From positions 46,143,554 to 46,207,553 of the forward strand of contig OX485803.1 of the NCBI GenBank assembly GCA_950295325.1: a stretch of 64,000 bases of DNA. The letters run 5' to 3'. Numbering within the stretch: position 1 is the stretch's first letter; each line of letters opens with the position of its first letter. Positions 18,878 through 28,905 of this stretch are shown here, in pieces. This DNA is from Polytrichum commune. Lineage: Eukaryota > Streptophyta > Polytrichopsida > Polytrichales > Polytrichaceae. Made by a program: the position numbers and the translations under genes. The notes under the pieces are model-generated. The model saw only the letters and a program-made list of their open reading frames with translations. It ran no database searches and was not told the origin of the DNA.

Positions 18878-21340
18878 TTAGGCTGGGTGCAGCAACCAGA
18901 GGGGTGGACTTTTAAACCAAAGCAACTTCCCTTGATTACCTTTCCTGAAGATAGTGTCCTTGTAATCGTAACACACCCAAAACATTTCACTTAGCCGATG
19001 TGCTGCGTCGGGCTCGTGGGACAATAGTTTCTCCATAATCTCTTCTTGCACGAGTCGGGTTGTGGACACGAGCTCCTTCCAGATCCGGAGGATGACCACT
19101 TCGACGGGCACCTCGTGCTTGTAGCACACAAAGCTACAACGGGCTGCCCAAATCGCCCATAACGTGATCGCCCGAACTAGTTCCCAAATGTAGAGTGGCG
19201 TCATTTTTTTAAGGAGGTCACGTAACCTGCGGCGCTCTTGGGACGAGCAATCCCTACTCCTCGCACGTTGCAGGTGTTCATGAATCTTCAAGACTTCGGG
19301 GCAACCCAACAGGACCCTATCCCATGAGATGGGCTCTGTGATGCCCAAGTGCTTGTGGAATCGGGCTATGCGACCCCAGACTTCACTGGCTTTTGGACAA
19401 TCATACAAACAATGTCGAATCGTCTCAATCGACAACGTCTCGGAGCACCGAGCACATCGCAACGACACCTCCTCCTCACCTTCAAGTGCGGCCCTGGATG
19501 CACCTACAGGCAAATTCTTGGAGAGGATGTTCCACAATAGCTTTGAGACTTTCTTTGGCTTTCCCCGCTCCCAAAGAAGGTCCCAAGTTTGACATTGTTG
19601 ATGGCTACTCAATCCCATCTCTTGGAGAAATTCGGAGCCTCGATGGGCTGGACTTGTTGGCCAGCCACTCGGATTCTTTAACACCATCTTCCTTCCATGC
19701 ACACACCATACATCTTGTTGGGTAATCAGGGCTTTGTGTTCTCGATCTGTTGACGTTGATGATGGTGTGGATGTGGCTGCAAGTGTACAACTAGACTCCC
19801 ATTGTTCACTGTTGGGGTCCCAAACATGAATAGGCGCAACTTGCTCCATACTTGCAACATTCATGACCCCTTCATACGATGGTCCACTCAATGCTCCCAC
19901 CAATTTTGCAATCTCCGTGACATTCTCTTCAAGGATGAAGGGTTGTTCGGCACATGTGTTAGCTTCATCAACCATTTCTTCAAGGTTGGAGGGTAGGGCG
20001 GATACGTTTGTCGTCACATCTCTTCCGATTTTTTCAAGGTCCAACGATGGTACGGTGCAATGGTTTGCTTTAATATCTACCACATCTTCAAGTTCCGAGG
20101 GTTTCATCAAACATGTGTTTGCTTTGGGCGAGGGTTGAACGTCGCATGTGTTGTCTTTGGGTGAGGATTGAATGGCACATGTGCTTTCTTGGAGTGAGGG
20201 TGTTGGTGAGGGTTGAATGGCATATGTGTGATCTTTGGGTGGGGGTTGAACGGCCTGAATGTTTTCTTTAGGTGATGGTTTGGGTGAGGGTTGAACGGCA
20301 TGCGCGTTTTCTTGAGGTGAAGGTTTGGGTGAGGGTTGAATGGCACATGTGTTTGCTTTGGGTGAGGGTTCATGTGAGGGTTTAGGTGAAGGTTTGGGTG
20401 AGGGTTGAATGACACATGTGTTTGCTTTGGGTGAGGGTTCATGTGAGGGTTTAGGTGAAGGTTTGGGTGAGGGTTGAATGACACATGTGTTTGCTTTGGG
20501 TGAGGGTTCATGTGAGGGTTTAGGTGAAGGTTTGGGTGAGGGTTGAATGTCACATGTGTTTGCTTCAGGTGAGGGTTCAGGTAAGGGTTTAGGTGAAGGT
20601 TTGGGTGAGGGTTGAATGAAGCATGTGTTTGCTTCGGGTGAGGGTACAGGTGAGGGTTTAAGCGAGAGCTGAACAACATACACATTTTCTTTGGGTGAAG
20701 GTTTGGGTGAGGGTTGAACAACACATATATTTGCTTTGGGTGATGGTTTGGGTGAAGGTTGAACAACACATACATTTGCTTTGGGTGATGGTTTGGGTGA
20801 AGGTTGAACAACACATACATTTGCTTTGGGTGATGGTTTGGGTGAGGGTTGTATCACACATACATTTGCTTTGGCATCCAAGATATCTCCAAGTTCCGAT
20901 GAAACACCAACATCCACTTTCTCAACGTCCCTCCTATCAAGGTCACATGCTTGGGTGCTCGTTATTATACCTTTGAGTGGAGGAAACCTTGAAAGGTTAT
21001 GAAGATCATGGCCAAAATGAAGGTCATAGGGGCTCCAAGGAAGATTGGCCTTGAATAATGGGCGGTTGGCGGTGGGATTGTTAAAATTGCAAGCACCCAC
21101 CAACCGCATTCGGACTACCATACACGCCTTCCATATATTTTGGACCAAAAAGGATCCGGTGGTTTTGAGGATTGTGTCATTGAGGTGGACAATATATTCA
21201 TGCCAATCAAATTCAAGCCGCGGGAAAGCCACCACAGATGCGACCTTCCCATTCCCCTTTGTGACATCCCGCGGCTTGCATGCATGTAGAGGCATGAATG
21301 CTCCTCTACGAGTGATGCAAGTCTCCATCATGGTGGGCAA
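18878..21340 (-). CDS. 820-aa protein: Pro/Ser/Lys tandem repeats plus zf-RVT-like zinc knuckle
   Basis: This is an uninterrupted 820-codon frame, the longest in the window. Residues 1-156 are a non-repetitive N-terminal region of unknown family. Residues 157-413 are about fifteen tandem units, mostly 15 aa (KANVCVVQPSPKPSP) or 23 aa (with PKPSHEPSP added). Residues 414-550 are acidic with weak repeats. About 585-655 resemble the zinc-binding domain found behind reverse transcriptases in plant LINEs (zf-RVT): a W-K-LLWNIL stretch, then C629-x2-C632-x10-H643-x4-C648 within CPKASEVW. The C-terminus is helical. No reverse transcriptase or RNase H accompanies it, which is unusual, so this may be a captured or domesticated LINE C-terminus joined to a repeat protein. 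I do not recognise an N-terminal function, and introns cannot be excluded. Confidence 0.6.
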   Translation of the reverse strand: MPTMMETCITRRGAFMPLHACKPRDVTKGNGKVASVVAFPRLEFDWHEYIVHLNDTILKTTGSFLVQNIWKACMVVRMRLVGACNFNNPTANRPLFKANLPWSPYDLHFGHDLHNLSRFPPLKGIITSTQACDLDRRDVEKVDVGVSSELGDILDAKANVCVIQPSPKPSPKANVCVVQPSPKPSPKANVCVVQPSPKPSPKANICVVQPSPKPSPKENVYVVQLSLKPSPVPSPEANTCFIQPSPKPSPKPLPEPSPEANTCDIQPSPKPSPKPSHEPSPKANTCVIQPSPKPSPKPSHEPSPKANTCVIQPSPKPSPKPSHEPSPKANTCAIQPSPKPSPQENAHAVQPSPKPSPKENIQAVQPPPKDHTYAIQPSPTPSLQESTCAIQSSPKDNTCDVQPSPKANTCLMKPSELEDVVDIKANHCTVPSLDLEKIGRDVTTNVSALPSNLEEMVDEANTCAEQPFILEENVTEIAKLVGALSGPSYEGVMNVASMEQVAPIHVWDPNSEQWESSCTLAATSTPSSTSTDREHKALITQQDVWCVHGRKMVLKNPSGWPTSPAHRGSEFLQEMGLSSHQQCQTWDLLWERGKPKKVSKLLWNILSKNLPVGASRAALEGEEEVSLRCARCSETLSIETIRHCLYDCPKASEVWGRIARFHKHLGITEPISWDRVLLGCPEVLKIHEHLQRARSRDCSSQERRRLRDLLKKMTPLYIWELVRAITLWAIWAARCSFVCYKHEVPVEVVILRIWKELVSTTRLVQEEIMEKLLSHEPDAAHRLSEMFWVCYDYKDTIFRKGNQGKLLWFKSPPLWLLHPA
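20102..20872 (-). repeat. In-frame coding minisatellite (45/69-bp units)
   Basis: On the plus strand this array repeats GGTGAGGGTTGAA, ACACATGTGTTTGC and TTTGGGTGAGGG-type phrases. Units of 45 and 69 bp keep the reading frame of the 820-codon ORF, and as a side effect leave a second minus-strand frame open for 237 codons (20107-20820). The central four 69-bp units (about 20330-20550) are nearly identical, pointing to recent unit gain. This is not a CRISPR array, because there are no unique spacers. Confidence 0.85.
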
Positions 21341-23769
21341 GGGAAGATGACATATTTATAAGGGGATATCATCAGTCGTGGCTATGTGAGAAGACCACAC
21401 AACAATCTCAAAGTCGTGTGAATCATTTAAGTTTTCAAATGAAACCCACTATAGCTTTTGACAATGCGGGATCACCAACCTATATGGGGGTTTTTTTTAT
21501 AAATAAAAATATATAAGAAGTGAGTTGTCCTCCTTGATCTTATGTAAAGTTATTTGTGGGTGTAATAAAAATATCAAAGTAATAATCTAACATTTCTCGT
21601 CTTTTTTCAATAAGGTCCACGAATTGGAGAGGACATTTAATTGACAATCTTTATTGTATGTGATGCAATGTTGTAGACGATCTTTACAATTATTTTTGGC
21701 ATTCTCACAAACATGGTGATAGACAACAACATATGATAAGTCCATTTACGACTTGGGTCTACCCGTTTTCAATGTTTATCTTTCTCCAATCCTCAAGTTG
21801 CTCTTTCTTTTCCTCTTGCTCCTCCTTATTTATCATGAAAACGAAAGTCCTTCTCATAATAAAGTTGCATCATTTGTAGCCTAAAGAAATGGTCCACAAA
21901 TTACAAATACTTAAAAATTATGAACTAGATACACCAAACATATTCTTCAATATAAACCTTCCTTGGGATGGAAACCTGAAATTTCATCGCTTCTCAATAT
22001 GCAAGAATGTTAGAAGTTGTATCTTCACAAAATCATGTATCTGCAAGAGATAAGGGATATTGAATACAAATGCAATTCTAGGGATGACGCACCTGGTGTG
22101 TTGTGTATGGTTGGTTAACATTTTTGATGTGGATTGGGGGAGGTTTGTTGGTGTATTTGGTGTTGTTAGATTGAGATCAAATTTGAGATCTCATCCCCTA
22201 GAACTCTGACTAAAGAAATTCGATCCCACAAGTTAGGTACAACCCTCTCAACCTCATGAACAAAGCACGACTACATATTAAAATTATAGATACAATTCCA
22301 AGATCATGGAAACAAGGTGTGTCAAAGATGTCACTTTACTTGGAACATTTGCTCTCATGAAATTTTGTAGAGTTTGTGTGTGCACACACAAGCGTATGAT
22401 ATCAAATAGTTTTACAAGTTAAATATTACAAAGGATATTTAGGTTGGAATATATACTAGAATCGCTTCACATTATTGACTAATTCAAACAATGCTATTTG
22501 ATTGCGTCATGGATCTCATATTCAAATATCAAATTTGAATGACATTTAGGTCTAGGCTAGGTCAAGATCAAGTTGAAAAGATAGACAATGAATCAAGGAA
22601 CTTACAAAATAACTTGGAATTGGATGAGCAAACTCACACAACTAGAATCTTTGGGAAGATGCAAGACGTTGATGTTAATATTTACTTTGATTTGAAGCCA
22701 TCCCTCTCATCACGGAGTAGACATTTTGAAGATGCAAAACTCATGCTTATGTGAACTTCGCAAAACCCTCAATATGTGCACGTAACTCCTTGAGCACTCA
22801 AATATCATGGAATGCATTCATGTATGATAGAACAAAACCGTATTGAAACCTTTCATTTAGGTCTTGCCGTCCAAGGCTTGTCTTGAACAAGATATCATAA
22901 TGCAATACACTTCATCGTTTGGAACTGGAAATTATAAACTTGGGAACCAATAATTGTTTTGCCACCAATAGTTTCTCAATGAATTTGAGTAATCATAAAG
23001 TTTGGCCATGAAATGCAAGTTCTTAAGAGTTTTTTGGAGAGATAATGTGAAAGGTCACATGGACCTTCAAGATGATGAAGGGAGCTTAAGTTAGACTAGA
23101 AACGAAAGGTTGCTACCTATTCACATTGGAAATCACCCAATCCATCATCCACTCAACCAAACGAATTTGTCAATACCAATTATCCATATTAAAAATACCT
23201 ACTTGTTCTTGATCATGCATTTCTCAAATTAATATTATATTTATTCTTGGTTATTGAGTGACCATCTACAAATAGAGCAACAAAAACTATGTACGACAAA
23301 TTCTTAATTCTTAATTTAGTTATACTAATTTTGCGTGCTTCTACTTAAAGGTTGCCACGCAATTTCAACCCTCAATTCATTGGCCAAACAATATGACTAC
23401 TACCTAGCAATAACAAAATTTCACCCCCGCTAATTTATGAATTTGGTGTGGCGGACGACATTTGATCATTCACATCCAATGATGGTTTGTTTATGTGGTG
23501 TTGGTTTCATAAATTGACCTCATGCGTCATCTAAACTTGTTTTTTTAATATGTAAACCATCCCAAAGGGGTCAAATCTTTGCCAAAAGTGGCATGCCAAG
23601 ATGATGCAACATTCGCACTCAGAATGTTGACTATGGTGTTTGACATGAGGCTAAAAGAAGTTTTGGCATTAGCTAAGGGTTGGGCCATTTAGGGTCTTAA
23701 CATAACACTCCGTCATAAGTTTTTAGACTAGATGCCACATTGCCCTCTCCCATCGCCAATGGGACAACA

Positions 23770-23802
<33 letters not shown>

Positions 23803-24241
23803 TCATGGCTTGCATGATGCCACATCCCACTACACTTTGTGGAGAAGCTAATGTGCAAAGAAAACAACATCCTTTACTAGGTTAGGTTCATCAATGTTGG
23901 CCAGTTATACATGATGCAACAAATTACTAGCTAGCTTGTCACACAATTATGGACAGCATGTATTTATGGACTTTACCATAATTGAGATTCAACATGTAGA
24001 AAGTTGCAAAACAAATGATGTTATTAATAACCTTAAAAAAATATAGATGTCTCACCAAATGTCTATAAAAGATACCTATAATTTCTAAATTCACATTGAT
24101 GTTCAAGATGATATCATCACTTGCATCTTATTAATGTATTAAAAAAGGAAGGATGAGCTTTAAGTCAAAGTTGAATAGATTTACAACGGGAAAATAAAAT
24201 AAGGCTCGGTTTGATATTGCTATGAAAATATAGAATCACCA
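21341..24241. other. AT-rich intergenic DNA, no gene recognised
   Basis: I see no supported coding region. A (GA)n microsatellite occupies 23771-23798. The 22539-22754 plus-strand frame is short and unassigned. This region could include the promoter of the minus-strand 820-codon ORF just above 21340, but no clear TATA element stands out. Confidence 0.5.
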
Positions 24242-24694
24242 ACTACACTAAATAGTCCTATTAATGTGGGCCATAGTAATTTTCTAGAGCCCATGCTAAT
24301 TCAGATAATGAGAATTTGTGTGGGTCACATTAATTTTGAACGCATGCTAAATTTCTAGTTGAAAATTAGCATGGACCATAGTAAGTGTTTTTCAAAAAAA
24401 TTAATGTAAGTGATTGTTTTATTTTGTGCTACTTATTTTATTAATGTGGGTCCAAAACACCGGGTCTTCCCCCAAGTCTTCATGGAGACTTCCAACCAAC
24501 ATGCATTGAATATTAGTTATAGGAAAAAAGTAACACAAAATAAAATAACCACCCACATTAATTTTCACAATTATTGTGGCCCACGCAAATTTTCTAAGTG
24601 AAAATTAGTATGGGTTGAAAATCACCATGGCCCACATTAATTCTCACTATGAAATTTATTGTGGCCCACAATGATAGGATTATTTTGTGTAGCT
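24242..24694. mobile_element. MITE with ACTACACTAAATA-type ends, about 450 bp
   Basis: The left end reads ACTACACTAAATAGTCCTAT followed by AATGTGGGCC. The right end, reverse-complemented, reads AGCTACACAAAATAATCCTA followed by CATTGTGGGCC. The interior carries further alternating copies of GTGGGCC/GGCCCAC and AATTTTCTA/GAAAATTAG, giving a multi-armed foldback. It shares terminal sequence with the smaller elements at 39959 and 50558. No target duplication was identified. Confidence 0.7.
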
Positions 24695-24947
24695 CATGAG
24701 CAAAGAGCAACGAGTAGTGAGGGACAACTTTTGAACAGTGAGCAATATCATATGAGTGACGAGTGGATATATGTGAGCATTGAGTGACAAATAATACAAT
24801 TCTGATGGGTATAGGGTCGACAATTCAAAATTCAAACCTTTGTATAATTTGTTGGATGCTATGGTCATTACATTTTCCTTTTCAAGCATGACCATGTGGC
24901 ATAAATTGACATTATGAAAAATATAAATTTGTAGTACAAAAGAATGA

Positions 24948-25498
24948 CTAAACTTGTTCAACCACTCCAGCAAGCTCAAGGAGTTGCATGACCTCGTTGT
25001 AGGTATACTTTGAAGCATAAACGAACTTGTCATTCTCAAAATCAACCTTGCATGGGAATTTAAACACATAATACAAGTGTTTGTGGTCTTTCCCAAAGCC
25101 ATGGAGGACATTTTGGGGAAGCCTAGGGATGTGCATTGTGGAATATTGCCAATGTTTAACCCAAAACAAGTTGTCCTCCTTCAAATCAATGTTGATGATG
25201 ACTCCATATCCTAGATCAAAAAATGGTTCTCAATCCAACAACAAAGTAGCCTTCCACGAACCCAACACTTCTCCATTTGTTTATGTGATCAATAAAAGGA
25301 ACTATTGGATTTCGTCACACTATCTTGAAATATTTGAAAGTTGGGTGTGCATTTGGGTTTGGAGGCACACGTAAATGCAATCAAGGTATATGGGAGGTCA
25401 CAATGGTTGAAAGCACTATGGCGTAATGAAAGAGCCTCCTCCTTTTGCAATTGGAATCTAATGTCTTGGACGCCTCCTCTCTTGAGAGATTCATGCAA
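24948..25498 (-). pseudogene. Broken protein-coding remnant of unknown family
   Basis: Minus-strand frames at 25289-25498 (with RGGVQDIRFQLQKEEALSLR) and 24948-25184 (with HIPRLPQNVLHGFGKDHKHL and KYTYNEVMQLLELAGVVEQV) have protein-like composition and sit in the same direction, separated by stops. They look like one decayed coding region, perhaps transposon-derived, but I do not recognise the family. Confidence 0.3.
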
Positions 25499-25816
25499 GT
25501 CTTCACCATCATGTATCGGGGACTAAGCCAATTTGGAACCCAAATCTTTTGCTCTCACTCACACAACACTTGATGTCGTCATGGAAGAAGAAGAAGAAGA
25601 ACTCCGGTCTCCAGAGGAGGCCGGAGTGAATAAAGTGTCTATTCGTAGAACATCCTAGGCCATGCCTTACGGCAGTGGCGTTAGATGTAAAACTACTTCG
25701 CCCTTTGCAGGACGTGGACACTGTATTTAGTAACCAATAGTAAATTTTAGTAGCCGGTTATTATGTATGGGCCTTGTTTGGGGTAGTTAGTGGAGGGGGG
25801 GGGGAGTTATATTTAT

Positions 25817-27571
25817 TTATGAGAGGTCTTGGAGATCATTAATAGTTTGTCGATTTTCTAGCCTTTGTTTGTGGACTAATATGGAATGTGCATATTGTGT
25901 GGCAATTATGTTAATTTGTTTAAACATGTTTTTGATTTTTTTGATAGGGAGTGTGAACGTTGTTTCCAGTTTTTTCATTGATGGGATATGTGTTGTGCCT
26001 CTTGCTCCCGCAACTAGTACCATGAGTGGGGCTACGTTCCAACCCTTAGTTATGATGTTGTTTATGAGTGGTTGGTATTTTATGATTATTCTGTCTAGGG
26101 TTTCAGTGACGAATCTATCATTACAATATGTGAATTCGATGAATTGTATGATGATATCAGGTGTAGGGGTTTCTGGGGGGGGGGGGTTATATGGATGGCC
26201 TATGATGCATAGTATGTCTGGTTTGAGCCTAGCATTGCAATGACATCTTTGGGTATCACATGTACATGGAAGCAACCATGGGGGAACTGTATTTTCTTGG
26301 GGTAGTTCATTATGCGTTCATGCATTCATTAATGTATAATGTCTTGATATTCGAGTTGATACAATGAGTTTGCGTATTTCCCATACCGCTTTGTTATGCC
26401 TTTTTGTTATTAGTGCATGGATGTGTTGTTGTTTGCATTTAAGTAGTACATGTAGCCATGTATCTGCATCTGTTGAGTTGCAATTGGACATGTTCGCGAT
26501 GGGAAGGCTTCTCTGCCAAAGAAGAGTTGTTTTCGGGCGTGGCCCATATATTGTCCAGTTCGGAATTTTATTAGGCATGCTTTTTGCTTATCTGTGATGG
26601 CATGATTCGTCCAAAAGTCATTTGATAGTATTTTATCTATGTCGTCATTTTCTAGCCATTTGTGTAATTGGTGCGTTTGATTTGCTATAATTGTTAAGTT
26701 ATGTTCATTGTCATGCTTGAGAATGTGTTTGCTAAGGTGCCTAATGGGGCCCTTTGTCAGGTGTTTCTTGCATGGAATGCCAACAATCTTTTTGTAGGTA
26801 GTATGGTGTAGGGTGTGCATGCTCGTATGGAACTGCGGCATCTCTATGGTCTAGTTCACGTCCTTGTTTGGCTAGTGTATTTGCTTGGTCATTTCCCTCT
26901 ATGTTTGTGTGGGCCTTTATTCTGTGGAGTGTGCTGGTTTGTGTGCGGGATGTTAACATTTTAATCATGTTTTTTAGGATTATTTTGTCCGGGTGACTAT
27001 TATGACTAGTGGGGTGTTTGATTTGGGTGTTTAGGAGGTATAGGATGTTTAGACAATTTGTGAATATGTGGGTTGGCTCATTTCGGTATGTTGTGGTGAG
27101 GAGTTGTAGAGTGTGGTGTATGGCCATCATTTCTGCTCGTAGAATATTTTGTAGTCCCGGTAATCTTTTTGCGATTTTTAGGTTCTTGAAAGGGTTGTAA
27201 ATACCATATCCAGTTTTTTCACGTCTCCATTGTCCATTGTTTGTTTGTTTGGGTGGTTTGAATGACCCGTCCATGTAGTAGCAAAACTGGGGTAGGTATT
27301 TAAGCGGTACGCATTGTTCTGGGTTGATATTCCATGGGTTGGTTGGGGTTTGGATGGTTGGCGGGGGGGGGATGGGTATGTGAGTTTGGTCCATTTTGTA
27401 GTGCGGTTCACTAAGGTGTCTAGTGGCATTACTGGTGCAATTTGGCAGAACATTTTGGGGATTCGTAGTGTGTTGGCAGTATCTTTCATTTGCTGGGTAT
27501 AGGTCTCTGTCGTCATGGAAAAACCAATATTCATGCTCCATGTTGTTGGTTGAATGACATTGCTTCTTCAT
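25817..27571 (-). pseudogene. LINE ORF2 C-terminal part: RNase H, zinc knuckle, C-tail (frameshifted)
   Basis: The first frame, 26741-27571 (276 codons), is an RNase H domain: YYMDGSF (D101), LRAEMMAIHHTL (E147), then IFTNCLN where the third acidic catalytic residue is Asn (N172), and HRIKAHTNIEGNDQAN (H221, D228). It is followed in other frames by 26410-26841 (KFRTGQYMGHARKQLFFGRE), 26318-26578 (DADTWLHVLLKCKQQH, the zinc-knuckle half with H and C) and 25817-26275, a C-terminal domain with CTCDTQRCHC and FIEFTYCNDRF. The order RNase H then zf-RVT is typical of plant non-LTR elements. At least two frameshifts and the D-to-N change show it is dead. Endonuclease and reverse transcriptase are not found upstream, so the copy is also 5'-truncated. 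Confidence 0.8.
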
Positions 27572-28189
27572 CCCTTTGTAATTTTAATAAGTGTGCCATG
27601 TTTACTATTCCCAACTTTCACATTACAAATAGCCCATGTATTGGCTTGCATTAACAACGCCTTTTGGGACAATTGGGTGGCAATGCACCACTAGGAATCA
27701 GTCTCCAAATTTGATGTTGTGTGAGCAACACCATGCTTCACCGATGAAATGAGTCCTCCATGAGTACTTTAGTTGATCTTGTGTTAGGGCATGGAATGGA
27801 GAATTTCACTTTGTTAGGGCAATGGTAGTTGCACATAGACCCAAGTGGCAAGTCAAGCTTACAGATGGTGGACCCAAACAACTCAAACTCCTCTAGAGCA
27901 CAATCCCATGTGTTAAGCTCTTCTACATTTGGGTAAGATTTCATTGTTGTTGCCAACAACTTTGGATCTTCACATTGAGCAACAACCTTTGCCTTTAAAG
28001 ACATTTGGTATGGTCCCTTCTACGGTGAGCCGCAAGTCTGAGTCTACATGAAGGCTTGAATCAAATTGTCAACTATAGGTTCATACATGCAATTCATATT
28101 CCAAGCATGTTGCACCTTTTTGTTGTGCACTATTTCCACAAGGCTGTATTTTCGCATTTCAGCACACTCCTCCATTGTCATGTCCCCCA
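27572..28189. other. Intergenic; one unassigned minus-strand frame
   Basis: An 88-codon minus-strand frame at 27738-28004 (containing EELNTWDCALEEFELFGSTI) has balanced, protein-like composition but resembles nothing I know. It may be a fragment of a transposon gene. Confidence 0.25.
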
Positions 28190-28905
28190 TGGGGTGGGCT
28201 CTTCAATGGAAACATAAATGATGTGCGTGGGATGCTATGAAATTAAACCCCTATTAGGAGAAGTTTATATTTAAAAAACAAATGTATACATACTAGCTGT
28301 AGGCTAGAAAATGGACTCGTGTATTTATATTGAGTTTTTTTTAATGTAATGTAATAAATGCCTTCATTAGATACACAAAATATATATCTCAATTTGAATA
28401 AGCATTTATCACGTACATAATCCATTTTCACTTTCCAACAAGTAATTCATTAAACATTTTTTCATGCATAGCATATAACTCAACGATTGCATCAAGCAAA
28501 CAAAGACAAGAGAGTATAATAACTCTTCCATAATCCAAAGAGCAAAACTAAAGGGAGCCCATGAGCTCTCCATGAGCCTCTTGTTTGTAAGAACCTAGAA
28601 CCCAAATGCAAACCCCAACAAGAATGGACAAGGTAGTCATTGAGGACTATTAACATATGACAACAATGGATGAAAACATAAATTGGATGGAATCAAACAC
28701 ATTTATTGTCAATTTTTTCTATAACCCGTATGGGCCCCTTTTGTACATCTACCTTTACTTCAACATTTCTTATAACCTTTTTGAATGTACACACTAGAGA
28801 AAATTAATACCTCTCCCTTATGTAAACTATGTATGCTAATGTCTCAAGTAATACCCCTTCTTACACTCACGTAATTCATACGTGGTATGAAGAGGCCACC
28901 GCCCG
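28190..28905 (-). mobile_element. TIR element, family D, copy 1 (about 716 bp)
   Basis: The ends are GGGGTGGGCTCTTCAATGG and, inverted, GGTATGAAGAGGCCACC. It is the reverse orientation of the copies at 56062 and 61832, and colinear with the truncated copy at 47662. Shared interior blocks include TATGAAATTAAACCCC, ATGTAACTCAACGATTG/ATATAACTCAACGATTG, ACCCAAATGCAAACCC and CCCTTATGTA-ACTATGTA. No long ORF, so presumably non-autonomous. Confidence 0.8.

Noticed and set aside
20102-20872. CRISPR-like regular repeat pattern
   Set aside because: Units are contiguous without unique spacers, vary in length by multiples of three and lie inside a eukaryotic-type coding frame.
25869-26243. Plus-strand 124-codon hydrophobic frame
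   Set aside because: It is the antisense of the LINE C-terminal frame on the minus strand and has no independent support.
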